The notes beneath the pieces were generated by a model. That model had not been told where the DNA came from. It ran no database searches and saw only the letters and a program-made list of their open reading frames with translations. The position numbers and the translations under genes were made by a program. This document shows positions 1 to 8,183 of a stretch of DNA of 39,694 bases, piece by piece. Positions within the stretch are counted from its first letter, which is position 1; every line of letters starts with the position of its first letter. The DNA is from Clostridiales bacterium (lineage in GTDB: Bacteria; Bacillota; Clostridia; Christensenellales; Aristaeellaceae), in NCBI GenBank assembly GCA_016930575.1, contig JAFGGL010000064.1, positions 1-39,694 on the forward strand, given 5' to 3'.

Positions 1-1892
1 AGGCTCACCACCACGCCCTCGGGCTGTTCCAGCGTCAGGATGTTCATCACGTCTTCAACTGTCAGCGGCTCGAAGTAAAGCTTGTCGCTGGTGGTGTAAT
101 CGGTGGAGACGGTCTCCGGGTTGTTGTTGATGATGATCGCCTCGTATCCCGCCTCCCGGATGGTCCAGATGGCGTGGACGGTGGAGTAGTCAAACTCCAC
201 GCCCTGCCCGATGCGGATGGGGCCCGAACCCAGCACCACGATCTTCTTTTTATCGAAGACGATACTCTCGTTCTCCTCCTCGTAGGTGGAGTAGAAGTAG
301 GGCACGTAGCTTTCAAACTCGCTGGCGCAGGTGTCGATCATCTTGTAGACCGGCATCAGGTTCTCGCGCCGGCGGAAGCGGAAGATATCCTTCTCCGTCT
401 GCCCCCACATCTGCGCGATGTATTTGTCGGAGATTCCCAGGTGTTTGGCGGCGCGCAGCACCTCCGGGTCGTCCTTGCCGTTGACGAGCATCGCTTCGAA
501 GAATACGATGTTTTTGATCTTCTCCAGGAAGAACATGTCGATCATCGTTTCGTCGTGGATGCGCTGAAGAGTCGCGCCGATGCGGATGAGTTGCGCGATG
601 GCGAAAATCCGGTCGTCCGTCGCGGTGCGGATATAGGTATACAGTTCCTCCGCGTCCATGCCGGAGAACTTGGGCATGTGCAGGTGGCTGACGCCGATCT
701 CCAGCGAACGCACGGCTTTGAGCAGGCTTTCCTCCATCGTGCGCCCGATGGCCATCACCTCGCCCGTCGCTTTCATCTGCGTGGAGAGGGTGTTTAAGGA
801 CCCTTCCAGCTTGTCAAACGGAAAGCGCGCGATCTTGGTGACCACGAAGTCCAGCGCGGGTTCGAAGCTCGCCGGGGTGTTGGCGAGCTGGATCTCGTCC
901 AGGCGCAGCCCCACGGCGATCTTGGCCGATACGCGCGCGATGGGGTAGCCGCTGGCTTTACTGGCAAGGGCGGAGGAACGGCTGACGCGCGGGTTGACCT
1001 CGATGAGGTAATACTGGAAGCTGACGGGGTCTAGCGCGAACTGGATGTTGCACCCGCCCTCAATCTTCAGCGCGTGGATGATCTTAAGCGCGGAGTCGCG
1101 CAGCATCTGGTATTCCTTGTTGGTTAAAGTCTGGCTGGGGCACACGACGATGGAATCGCCCGTGTGCACGCCGACGGGATCGAGGTTTTCCATGTTGCAG
1201 ACGGTGATGGCGGTGTCGTTTGCGTCGCGCATGACCTCGTATTCGATTTCCTTATAGCCCTTGATACTCTTTTCCACCAGCACCTGATGGACGGGGGAGA
1301 GCTTCAGGGCGTTTTTCATCAGCGGAAGCAGTTCTTCCTCGTTGTCGGCAAAGCCGCCGCCCGTGCCGCCCAGCGTGAACGCGGGCCGCAGGATAACCGG
1401 ATAACCGATGTCCTCCGCCGCCTTTTTACCTTCCTCCATGGACGTTGCGATCATGGACGGCAGCACCGGTTCGCCCAGGTATACGCAGAGCTTCTTGAAC
1501 TCGTCGCGGTCCTCGGCTTTGTTGATACTGTCGAAACTCGTGCCCAGGATCTCCACCTGGCATTCTTCCAGCACACCCTTTGTATGCAGGCGCATGGCGA
1601 GGTTGAGCCCCGTCTGCCCGCCGAGGCCGGGCAGGATGGCGTCCGGGCGCTCAAAGCGCAGGATCTTCGCCACGTATTCCAGCGTCAGCGGCTCCATGTA
1701 CACCTTGTCGGCGATATTCGTATCGGTCATGATGGTGGCGGGGTTGGAGTTGACGAGGATCACCTCGTACCCTTCCTCGCGCAGCGCCAGGCAGGCCTGC
1801 GTGCCCGCGTAGTCGAACTCCGCCGCCTGGCCGATGACGATCGGACCCGAGCCGATGACCAGCACGCGCTTGATATCCGTCCGCCTAGGCAT
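1..1892 (-). CDS. carB: Carbamoyl-phosphate synthase large subunit (C-terminal part outside window)
   Basis: Makes carbamoyl phosphate from bicarbonate, ATP and the ammonia delivered by CarA, for pyrimidine and arginine synthesis. Translation from ATG at 1892 starts [17 protein letters not shown] and gives 630 codons with no stop before the window edge; the family is about 1,070 residues, so roughly 60% is present. Seen: the N-terminal ATP-grasp (carboxyphosphate) half with [17 protein letters not shown] near residues 15-31, the middle oligomerisation region, and the start of the second ATP-grasp half, with [20 protein letters not shown] beginning near residue 552. The C-terminal allosteric domain lies off the edge. 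The start overlaps the carA stop by 8 bases (ATGCCTAG), implying translational coupling. The reading frame is the same at both ends checked, so there is no net frameshift. Confidence 0.97.
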   Translation of the reverse strand, partial: MPRRTDIKRVLVIGSGPIVIGQAAEFDYAGTQACLALREEGYEVILVNSNPATIMTDTNIADKVYMEPLTLEYVAKILRFERPDAILPGLGGQTGLNLAMRLHTKGVLEECQVEILGTSFDSINKAEDRDEFKKLCVYLGEPVLPSMIATSMEEGKKAAEDIGYPVILRPAFTLGGTGGGFADNEEELLPLMKNALKLSPVHQVLVEKSIKGYKEIEYEVMRDANDTAITVCNMENLDPVGVHTGDSIVVCPSQTLTNKEYQMLRDSALKIIHALKIEGGCNIQFALDPVSFQYYLIEVNPRVSRSSALASKASGYPIARVSAKIAVGLRLDEIQLANTPASFEPALDFVVTKIARFPFDKLEGSLNTLSTQMKATGEVMAIGRTMEESLLKAVRSLEIGVSHLHMPKFSGMDAEELYTYIRTATDDRIFAIAQLIRIGATLQRIHDETMIDMFFLEKIKNIVFFEAMLVNGKDDPEVLRAAKHLGISDKYIAQMWGQTEKDIFRFRRRENLMPVYKMIDTCASEFESYVPYFYSTYEEENESIVFDKKKIVVLGSGPIRIGQGVEFDYSTVHAIWTIREAGYEAIIINNNPETVSTDYTTSDKLYFEPLTVEDVMNILTLEQPEGVVVS

Positions 1893-2982
1893 GCCGCTCA
1901 CCCGCCTTTGCCATCATCCCGATGAACCGGTCGAACAGGTGGGTGGAGTCCTGCGGGCCGGGCGCGCTTTCGGGGTGGTACTGTATGGAGAAGAGCTGAT
2001 CTTCCTCGCAGGCTAACCCTTCGGCGGTCAGGTCCAGCAGGTTTTGATGGGTGAGGGTGAGGCGCGTATTTTGTAAACTGTCCACGTCCACGGCGTAGCT
2101 GTGGTTCTGGCTGGTGACGGCGATTTTGCCCGTACGCAGTTCCTTCACCGGATGGTTGCCGCCGCGGTGGCCGAACTTCATCTTGTAGGTCCTGGCGCCA
2201 TAGGCCAGCGCGATCAGCTGGTGCCCCAGGCAGATGCCGAAGATTGGCAGCCTGCCCCTGAGCTCCCTGACCGCCTGGATCACGTCGGGGACGTCCTCCG
2301 GGTCGCCCGGGCCGTTGGAGAGGAAAAGACCGTCGGGTTTAAATTTCATGATATCTTCCGCCGTGGCGTCGTAGGGCACGACGACGGCAGAGCAGCCACG
2401 GCGGTTGAGTTCGCGGATGATGTTTAATTTGATGCCGCAGTCCACGCAGACCACGGTGAATTTCGGGTTTTTAATATCCGAACGCCATGGCTGCTTACAC
2501 GAAACGCGGGAGACCGTATCGCGCGGCAGCCGGTAGGCGCGGATTTTTTCAAGCGCTTCCTCGCGGCTGACTTCCGGCGCGCACAAAATCGCGCGCTGGC
2601 TGCCTTCGTTTCTAATCATGCGGGTGATCTTGCGGGTGTCCACGCCCTGGATGCCGGGGATATCGTACGCTTCCAGCAGCTGGCTCAGGGTTCCGGTCGC
2701 GCGGAAGTTGGAGGGGAGATCGTTGTATTCGCGCACGACCATCGCGCCCATGGTGGGGATTTTGGTTTCGTGGTCGTCGTCGCATACGCCGTAGTTGCCG
2801 ATCAGCGGGTAGGTCATCACCACCATCTGCTCGGTGTAACTGGGGTCGGTGACGATCTCCTGGTAACCGACCATGGAAGTGTTGAACACCATCTCGCAAA
2901 GTATTTCCCTGACCGCGCCGAACGACGCGCCGGAAAACTCCGCGCCGTTTTCCATCACCAGTTTGCGGCTTTGCTTTTCCAT
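1885..2982 (-). CDS. carA: Carbamoyl-phosphate synthase small (glutaminase) subunit
   Basis: Glutamine amidotransferase subunit that hydrolyses glutamine and channels ammonia to CarB. The 365-residue length is normal. The N-terminal CarA-specific domain spans roughly residues 1-170; the class I GATase domain follows, with nucleophile Cys251 in FGICLGHQL and the His336/Glu338 pair in QYHPES. ATG at 2982 has a strong ribosome site (GGGAGGTGAG, about 5 bases upstream). The start lies 28 bases inside the end of pyrC, and the stop overlaps carB, so pyrC-carA-carB is one coupled transcript. Nothing is odd in the sequence. Confidence 0.97.
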   Translation of the reverse strand: MEKQSRKLVMENGAEFSGASFGAVREILCEMVFNTSMVGYQEIVTDPSYTEQMVVMTYPLIGNYGVCDDDHETKIPTMGAMVVREYNDLPSNFRATGTLSQLLEAYDIPGIQGVDTRKITRMIRNEGSQRAILCAPEVSREEALEKIRAYRLPRDTVSRVSCKQPWRSDIKNPKFTVVCVDCGIKLNIIRELNRRGCSAVVVPYDATAEDIMKFKPDGLFLSNGPGDPEDVPDVIQAVRELRGRLPIFGICLGHQLIALAYGARTYKMKFGHRGGNHPVKELRTGKIAVTSQNHSYAVDVDSLQNTRLTLTHQNLLDLTAEGLACEEDQLFSIQYHPESAPGPQDSTHLFDRFIGMMAKAGERHA

Positions 2983-4232
2983 ACGATCTCACCTCCCATC
3001 ATCGTCAGTATGCAGTCGCCCGTGACCTTCATCCCGTCAAAGGGCGTAGCATGTCCTTTGGACAGGAATTCGGCGGGCTTTATAACCCATTCCCGGTCAA
3101 GGTCGAGCACTGCAAGGTCGGCGGGCTGCCCCGCTTCCAGCGTCCGCTCCGGCAGGCCGAAGCGCTTGCGCGGATTATCGATCATCAGCTCCAACAGCTT
3201 TTCAAGCGCCAGGATGCCGGTTTTGACCAGCCCCGTATGTAGCGCCGCGAACGCGCACTCCAGCCCCACAACGCCCATCAGGCTGCCCTTCAGCCCGCCC
3301 GCCTTTTCCGCGTCGGTATGCGGCGCGTGGTCGGTGGCGATCATGTCGACCGTGCCGTCCAAAAGCCCTTCGATCAGCGCTTCCCGATCCGCTCTGGCGC
3401 GGATAGGCGGGTTCATCTTGAAGCGCCCATCGTCGCGCAGGTCCTCGTCGCACAGCAGCAGGTAGTGCGGCGCGGTCTCGCAGCTTACGTCCGCGCCTTC
3501 GGCCTTCGCCCGGCGGATCAGCGCGACGCTTTCCTTCGTGGAAACGTGGCACATATGGTACTTGCAGCCGGTTTCCTTCGCCAGCTTCAAATCGCGCTCC
3601 AGCTGCCGCCATTCGCTTTTGGAGGAGATGCCCTTGTGCCCGTGACGCCTGCAGTATTCCCCGTCGTGGATAAAGCCGCCGGTCAGGAGGCTGTCGTCTT
3701 CGCAGTGCGCGGCGATCAATTTACCGGTCTTCTTTACCTGCTCCATCGCGCCGCGCATGGCGCTTGCGGACTGCACGCCGCGCCCGTCGTCGGAAAAGCC
3801 CGCGACGTACGGCGCAAGCGCCCTGAAATCCACAAGCTCGTTTCCCTGCTGCCCTTTGGTGATGCAGGCGTAGGGTACGACGTTGATGCAGGCGTCCCGC
3901 AGAATGAGTTTGCGTTCTTTGTCCAGGTGTTCCATGCTGTCCGGCGGCGGAGAAAGGTTCGGCATGGCGCATACGTCGGTATACCCGCCGCGCGCCGCCG
4001 CGCGCGTGCCTGAAAGAATGGTCTCCTTATATGAAAAACCCGGCTCCCGCAGATGAACGTGAACATCTGCGAAACCGGGAATGACAACTTTGCCTGAAAG
4101 GGAAAGAACGGACGCTTCGCTTCCTTCAGGCGGTGACAGAAGAGGAAACAGCTTGCCCTGCCGGATCATCAGATCGTTTTGCAGGAGCGTTTGCTTTCTG
4201 TAAAGCATGGCTCCTTTGAGCACAGTGTCCAA
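2955..4232 (-). CDS. pyrC: Dihydroorotase (type I), TTG start proposed
   Basis: Zinc amidohydrolase that cyclises N-carbamoyl-aspartate to dihydroorotate. Seen: the metal-binding DVHVHLREPG (His58 and His60 from the proposed start), then MPN, AAHCEDD, MCHVSTKE and ATDHAPHT, all typical of the family. I choose TTG at 4232 because GGAAGGAG stands 8 bases upstream and because the resulting TVLKGAMLYR aligns with the usual N-terminal strand (LLIKNARL type). A downstream ATG at 4208 has AAAGGAG only 2 bases away, and an earlier in-frame TTG at 4274 falls on the expected transcription start. The protein is 425 residues, normal length. It is the first gene of pyrC-carA-carB. Confidence 0.94.
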   Translation of the reverse strand: MDTVLKGAMLYRKQTLLQNDLMIRQGKLFPLLSPPEGSEASVLSLSGKVVIPGFADVHVHLREPGFSYKETILSGTRAAARGGYTDVCAMPNLSPPPDSMEHLDKERKLILRDACINVVPYACITKGQQGNELVDFRALAPYVAGFSDDGRGVQSASAMRGAMEQVKKTGKLIAAHCEDDSLLTGGFIHDGEYCRRHGHKGISSKSEWRQLERDLKLAKETGCKYHMCHVSTKESVALIRRAKAEGADVSCETAPHYLLLCDEDLRDDGRFKMNPPIRARADREALIEGLLDGTVDMIATDHAPHTDAEKAGGLKGSLMGVVGLECAFAALHTGLVKTGILALEKLLELMIDNPRKRFGLPERTLEAGQPADLAVLDLDREWVIKPAEFLSKGHATPFDGMKVTGDCILTMMGGEIVWKSKAANW

Positions 4233-4280
4233 ACGTTCGCGCTCCTTCCCCCCGGAATGCCATCCTATATTCAACTGTGT

Positions 4281-4309
4281 ATTATACGGGATGATAACAA
4301 TCTTGTCAA
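4281..4309 (-). promoter_or_regulatory. Sigma70-type promoter of the pyrC-carA-carB operon
   Basis: Read on the minus strand there is TTGACA (plus 4304-4309), a 17-base spacer and TATAAT (plus 4281-4286), a full consensus match. Transcription should start near 4274, leaving a leader of only about 40 bases before the TTG start of pyrC. That is too short for a PyrR-type antiterminator/terminator pair, and I see none. The 4233-4479 stretch otherwise shows no gene or clear terminator for gpsA. Confidence 0.88.
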
Positions 4310-4479
4310 TGACGAAATGATTGAATATTATGCGCGATTAATTACCATATATTGCGGTTATACGGAATATTATCGTGAGCGCACCCCAAATAAAGGCGCG
4401 GCGAATGCGGTACGCGGTATCCAGAATGGCGAATATTTATTCACGTTCAGGTATATTTGAGAAACCCTGTACTGTAAAT

Positions 4480-5520
4480 TCAGGAAAACTGCGCCGTGGT
4501 GAACCGCTCGAACGGGATGCCGCCGGCCGCTTCCCCGCGCAGCAGGCTTCCTACGTGCATCAGCAGCGGGAACTCTTTTTTCGAGAGCTTGCCTGCCTTG
4601 ATGGCTTTGGAAACCGCGCCGACCAGGCGTCCGGCGATCACGACGGATTCCAGCGTGACGCCGCTGAGTTCCTCCATCGCTTCCGCAAATGGCATGCCGC
4701 GCCCCAGCAGCGTGCCGAGCTTGCGCGTACGCCCGCCGAACACCGTGACGTACAAATCGCCCGCGCCGTAGACGATGTTGTCCGCGCCCGCGCCTACATA
4801 GCGCAGGATCGCGGCCATCTCCCGCACGCTCTGCCCGAAGAGGGCGGCCTGCGGGTTGTACACCGGGGGACAGCCAACGCCTTTCTCCTTTTCGGCCGCT
4901 CCCACGGCCAGCGTCACGCCCAGGGCGTAGGCGTTTTTCATCGCAACGGCGCATTCCACGCCCAGTACGTCGGCGGAAAGGCTGACGTGGTAATAGTCCG
5001 TCGCGAACATTGCCTTCAGTTTGCGTAAAACGGCGGGATCATGCCCGCAAAAAACCACGGCGCTGTGGCGGCGCTCCGCCAGCTCGTAGCTGGTGCAGGG
5101 CCCGCCGATGGCGCTGAAGGACAGGCGACCGCCGGTTTTTTCCGTATAATAATCGGGAAACGCGCTCAGCGTTCCGTCGGCATGGTCAAACAACCCCTTG
5201 GTCACCGACAGCACCGGTACGCCGCCGGGGATATGGGGGATGACCGCGTCTAAAAACCAGTCCACGCCGAAGCTGGACACGCCGCAGATCACCGCGTCGG
5301 CTCCGGCCAGCGCTGTTTCCAGATCCTCGATTTGATAGTACGCAACGCCGTCCGGCAGCGTCCGTTTCATCGTGAGGTGTTCGCTGCGCGCGCGCGCGTG
5401 GGTGATGATCTCCCGGTCCAGATGGGTGCCCACGATGCGCACCGTATGCCCGTTGTCCCTGGCGGGGATGCTCATGGCCGAGCCCATCATGCCCGCGCCG
5501 ACGATTGTGATGATGCTCAA
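4480..5520 (-). CDS. gpsA: NAD(P)-dependent glycerol-3-phosphate dehydrogenase, TTG start
   Basis: Reduces dihydroxyacetone phosphate to sn-glycerol 3-phosphate, the backbone for phospholipids. The N-terminal Rossmann motif IVGAGMMGSAM is at about residues 6-16; a catalytic-lysine region AMKNAYALG and the C-terminal GAGDLYVTVFGGRTRKLG are visible. I place the start at TTG 5520 because AGAGGAG lies 8 bases upstream and the Rossmann strand then begins at once; an upstream in-frame ATG at 5550 lacks a ribosome site. The protein is 346 residues, usual size. It is monocistronic, transcribed away from gap. The GPCTSYELAERRHS segment replaces the more common GPSHAEE type, so it belongs to a divergent branch of the family; sn-glycerol-1-phosphate dehydrogenase is unlikely. 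Confidence 0.9.
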   Translation of the reverse strand: MSIITIVGAGMMGSAMSIPARDNGHTVRIVGTHLDREIITHARARSEHLTMKRTLPDGVAYYQIEDLETALAGADAVICGVSSFGVDWFLDAVIPHIPGGVPVLSVTKGLFDHADGTLSAFPDYYTEKTGGRLSFSAIGGPCTSYELAERRHSAVVFCGHDPAVLRKLKAMFATDYYHVSLSADVLGVECAVAMKNAYALGVTLAVGAAEKEKGVGCPPVYNPQAALFGQSVREMAAILRYVGAGADNIVYGAGDLYVTVFGGRTRKLGTLLGRGMPFAEAMEELSGVTLESVVIAGRLVGAVSKAIKAGKLSKKEFPLLMHVGSLLRGEAAGGIPFERFTTAQFS

Positions 5521-5535
5521 GTGAAACGCTCCTCT

Positions 5536-5551
5536 CATGTTTAAAAACATG
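5536..5551. repeat. Inverted repeat in the gpsA leader
   Basis: CATGTTT-AA-AAACATG is a perfect 7-base inverted repeat with a 2-base centre. It lies between the proposed gpsA promoter and its ribosome site. It could be an operator; no regulator is known from the sequence. Confidence 0.4.
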
Positions 5552-5567
5552 TTGCTTTACCAAGAAC

Positions 5568-5596
5568 AAAATACCGTATAATGAAAAACTATGCAA
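5568..5596 (-). promoter_or_regulatory. Probable gpsA promoter
   Basis: On the minus strand TTGCAT (plus 5591-5596) and TATTTT (plus 5568-5573) are separated by 17 bases, about 50 bases upstream of the TTG start. The -10 box is a moderate match. Other AT-rich hexamers nearby could serve instead. Confidence 0.45.
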
Positions 5597-5819
5597 GAAG
5601 TATAGTGATAGTATGTATTATGTGATTTTGAGAGGAAGTATACTACAAATTATTCTAATGGCAGCTTATATAGAGTATAAAGATAAATACTACATGAATT
5701 TAAATCAATATCACTAGGATATACATTCAGCTGGATTATATCGTAGGGAATAGATTTATCTGGAAGGATCTTTCAGGGATTTATCAGATACCACATTTTT
5801 ACAGAAACCCGTTTTCCGC
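5597..5819. other. AT-rich intergenic stretch between gpsA and gap, no gene seen
   Basis: This middle part of the 382-base divergent intergenic region is strikingly AT-rich compared with the flanking genes. I see no convincing ribosome site with an open frame, no tRNA-like fold and no clear riboswitch motif. It may hold further regulatory sites for the two divergent genes. Confidence 0.6.
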
Positions 5820-5848
5820 TTGCATTGGAAGCATGTTTTGAGTACAAT
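5820..5848 (+). promoter_or_regulatory. Promoter of gap
   Basis: TTGCAT (5820-5825), a 17-base spacer and TACAAT (5843-5848) lie 55 bases upstream of the gap start. Four of six bases match the -35 consensus and five of six the -10. Transcription would start near 5855, inside the adjacent inverted repeat. Confidence 0.75.
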
Positions 5849-5850
5849 AG

Positions 5851-5879
5851 ATTGGGTTGACACCCAATGAACGATCATT
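5851..5879. promoter_or_regulatory. Two overlapping inverted repeats at the gap transcription start (operator-like)
   Basis: ATTGGGT-TGAC-ACCCAAT (5851-5868) is a perfect 7-base inverted repeat with a 4-base loop. It overlaps a second one, AATGA-ACGA-TCATT (5866-5879). They sit directly downstream of the -10 box, where a repressor would block initiation, or they could form a 5' hairpin in the mRNA. No cggR-like regulator gene is adjacent, so the binding factor is unknown. Confidence 0.5.
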
Positions 5880-5902
5880 GCACATAGAGGAGGAGAATAT
5901 TC

Positions 5903-6925
5903 ATGGTCAAAGTAGCAATCAACGGTTTCGGCCGCATCGGCCGCCTTGCTTTCCGCCAGATGTTTACCGCGGAAGGATATGAAGTGGTTGCCATCAACGA
6001 TCTCACCAGTCCCGCGATGTTGGCGCACCTGCTGAAGTACGATACGGCGCAGGGCCCCTACTGCGGCAAGCTGGGTGAGAACCTGCACACCGTGGACTCC
6101 ACGGACGACAGCATCATCGTAGACGGCAAGGAGATCAGGATCTACGCCATCAAGGACGCTGCGCAGGCGCCCTGGGGCGAGCTGGATATCGACGTGGTGC
6201 TGGAGTGCACCGGCTTTTACACCAGCGAGGAGAAGAGCCAGGCGCATATCGACGCGGGCGCCAAAAAGGTGATCATCTCCGCGCCTGCCGGAAAAATGAA
6301 GACCATCGTCTTCTCCGTAAACGAAGATACCTTGACCAAAGACGACAAGATCATCTGCGCCGCGTCCTGCACCACCAACTGCCTGGCGCCCATGGCGTAT
6401 GTGCTCAACAAAACCTATCCCATCCAGTCGGGCATCATGACCACCATCCACGCCTACACCGCCGACCAGATGCTTTTGGACGGCCCGCACCGCAAGGGCA
6501 ACCTGCGCCGCGCCCGCGCCGCCGCGCAGAATATCGTACCCAGTTCCACCGGCGCCGCCAAGGCCATCGGCCTGGTGATTCCCGAGCTCAACGGCAAGCT
6601 GATCGGCTCCGCCCAGCGCGTACCCGTTTGCACCGGTTCCACCACCATTCTGGTCTCGGTAGTCAAGGGTAGGGACGTGACGGTGGAAAGCGTCAACGCC
6701 GCGATGAAGGCCGCCGCCTCCGAAAGCTATTGCTACAACGAAGAGGAGATCGTATCCTCCGACGTGATCGGCACCAAATACGGCTCGATCTTCGACGCGA
6801 CGCAGACCATGGTGACTAAACTCGGCGAGGATACATACCAGGTGCAGACCGTAGCCTGGTACGACAACGAGAACAGCTACGCCTCGCAGATGGTACGGAC
6901 CATTAAATACATGGCCGAGCTGTGA
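5903..6925 (+). CDS. gap: Glyceraldehyde-3-phosphate dehydrogenase, type I
   Basis: Glycolytic enzyme that oxidises and phosphorylates glyceraldehyde 3-phosphate with NAD+. The 340-residue protein has the N-terminal NAD-binding INGFGRIGR, then Asp33 in INDLT, which favours NAD over NADP. The catalytic ASCTTNC motif holds Cys156 and the partner His183 lies in TIHAYT; the C-terminal [12 protein letters not shown] is typical. ATG at 5903 has an AGGAGG-type site 8-10 bases upstream. The gene stands alone, without pgk or tpiA following, and ends at a large palindrome and a terminator. Confidence 0.97.
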   Translation: MVKVAINGFGRIGRLAFRQMFTAEGYEVVAINDLTSPAMLAHLLKYDTAQGPYCGKLGENLHTVDSTDDSIIVDGKEIRIYAIKDAAQAPWGELDIDVVLECTGFYTSEEKSQAHIDAGAKKVIISAPAGKMKTIVFSVNEDTLTKDDKIICAASCTTNCLAPMAYVLNKTYPIQSGIMTTIHAYTADQMLLDGPHRKGNLRRARAAAQNIVPSSTGAAKAIGLVIPELNGKLIGSAQRVPVCTGSTTILVSVVKGRDVTVESVNAAMKAAASESYCYNEEEIVSSDVIGTKYGSIFDATQTMVTKLGEDTYQVQTVAWYDNENSYASQMVRTIKYMAEL

Positions 6926-7060
6926 TAATCCAGCCCGTCCATAATACCCAATCTGCGGTGTTGGCTGCGTCGGGCTCGAGCGTCACTTACGGACATGTAA
7001 GCTCAGCTCTCGCCCTCCTTGCCGTCTAGCATCTTGGGCATTCTGAACAGGCTGGCATTA
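6926..7060. repeat. Large imperfect palindrome directly after the gap stop codon
   Basis: The 135 bases after the gap stop form one long imperfect inverted repeat. The outer arms 6930-6951 and 7034-7055 agree at 18 of 22 positions when one is reverse-complemented, with a further TAAT/ATTA pair outside. The apex is CTTAC-GGACAT-GTAAG (6986-7001), flanked by imperfectly pairing GGGC...GCCC arms. No open frame is present. It resembles a dispersed palindromic element or a structured 3' RNA, and has a similar counterpart at 31109-31273. Confidence 0.7.
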
Positions 7061-7085
7061 CCCCAGGATTCTAGAAATTATATAC

Positions 7086-7113
7086 AAAAGGCTGCCGGTT
7101 CCGGCAGCCTTTT
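7086..7113. terminator. Bidirectional intrinsic terminator between gap and lplA
   Basis: A perfect 13-base stem, AAAAGGCTGCCGG (7086-7098) with CCGGCAGCCTTTT (7101-7113), gives a GC-rich hairpin with A and T tracts at its feet. It can stop transcription from gap on the plus strand and from the gcv operon on the minus strand. Confidence 0.9.
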
Positions 7114-7128
7114 GCTTACGTGTTTATT

Positions 7129-8178
7129 TCAGGTCGTATCCCCGTCCGCTTTTTGATATGCGCTGCGGTCGCCGGCGCGGATGTGGCTGCAGATCAGCGA
7201 GCCGATGTCGCTGACGACCTGGCGCAGGTTCTCGTCCTTGATCATGTCCTGCTTTTGCCGGAGCCTGGCCGTGATGGAGGACACCAGCGACGGCGAACCG
7301 ATCAGCGACTGCTCCAGCACCGAGAACAGCCCCGCGTCCATCGCGTCGGTGAAGAACTTCGCCTCTCGTATCATGCCGTTTTCAATCAGCAGGTTGACGC
7401 TGATGCCGCCCCAGGGGAAGCTTTCTCTTACCGTAAAGGTGTAAGGCACTTCCTTGGGGAAGATCCACGCGGCGCTGCGGTATTGCTCGGCCAATTTGGA
7501 GATGGTCGGCTGATCCATCATCTTTTCATCCAGGATCGCCGGCGCGTGGCCGTAGACCTTGGCAAACGCCCGAAACAGCGCCGCCTGCAGCCCGTCTATG
7601 GTGATATCGGGCGCGATGGATTTCAAATTCACCACGCGGGAGGGCACGCTTTTCACGCCGCGGTTTTGCAGCTTCTGCTGGTCGGCGGTCAGGTACTGGT
7701 CCATCACGCTCATATCGGCGTTAACCAAAATCGTGCCGTGGTGATAGGCGTTGTGCCCGGAGGTGTAAAACGCGTTGCCGGAAAACTTGCGCTCGCCGAT
7801 GTGCAGATCGTTGCGCCCGGACTGCACGGCCTTGAGGCCGTAGCTTGAGACAGCCGTTTGAATCACGGACAGCTGCCTTGGGATATTGAAGTCGGCCCTG
7901 GGCACGAGGAAGGTGAAATTCATGTTCCCCAGGTCGTGGTACACCGTGCCCCCACCGCTTAATCGCCTGGCGATTTTGCCGCCGTCGCCCAGGAAATCCT
8001 TCACGCGGCATTCGTACCACGGGTTCTGGTTACGGCCGCATACGATGGTATGCGCATTCTGCCACAAATACAGGATCGCCGTATCTTCGGGCAGCGTGTC
8101 CAGAAGCTGCTTTTCTATAGCAAGGTTGCGGTAAGGGTCCGTGCTGCGGGCGATGATGCAGGCAGTGCGTCTGATCAT
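7129..8178 (-). CDS. lplA: Lipoate--protein ligase
   Basis: Attaches lipoate, through lipoyl-AMP, to a lysine of lipoyl-domain proteins. The 349-residue protein has RRLSGGGTVYHD at 71-82 and ERKFSGNAF around 129-137 with the likely catalytic Lys131, followed by HHGTILVN; a C-terminal accessory domain completes the usual length. Its ATG at 8178 lies 5 bases after the gcvPB stop, with a GAGGG ribosome site. Being the last gene of the glycine-cleavage operon, its most likely substrate is the GcvH encoded upstream. No lipA or lipB is present, which fits salvage of lipoate, but this is inferred from the window alone. Confidence 0.94.
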   Translation of the reverse strand: MIRRTACIIARSTDPYRNLAIEKQLLDTLPEDTAILYLWQNAHTIVCGRNQNPWYECRVKDFLGDGGKIARRLSGGGTVYHDLGNMNFTFLVPRADFNIPRQLSVIQTAVSSYGLKAVQSGRNDLHIGERKFSGNAFYTSGHNAYHHGTILVNADMSVMDQYLTADQQKLQNRGVKSVPSRVVNLKSIAPDITIDGLQAALFRAFAKVYGHAPAILDEKMMDQPTISKLAEQYRSAAWIFPKEVPYTFTVRESFPWGGISVNLLIENGMIREAKFFTDAMDAGLFSVLEQSLIGSPSLVSSITARLRQKQDMIKDENLRQVVSDIGSLICSHIRAGDRSAYQKADGDTT

Positions 8179-8183
8179 GTGTT

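Noticed and set aside
174-1925. Several overlapping open frames on the plus strand opposite carB.
   Set aside because: CarB is continuous in the minus frame from 1892 to the window edge; the plus frames are antisense shadows.
5597-5819. Looked for a small RNA, tRNA or short gene in the AT-rich gap.
   Set aside because: No cloverleaf, no ribosome site with a plausible frame and no strong hairpin was found.
7086-7113. Considered as part of the large palindrome after gap.
   Set aside because: It is a separate, perfect hairpin with its own A and T tracts and works as a terminator by itself.
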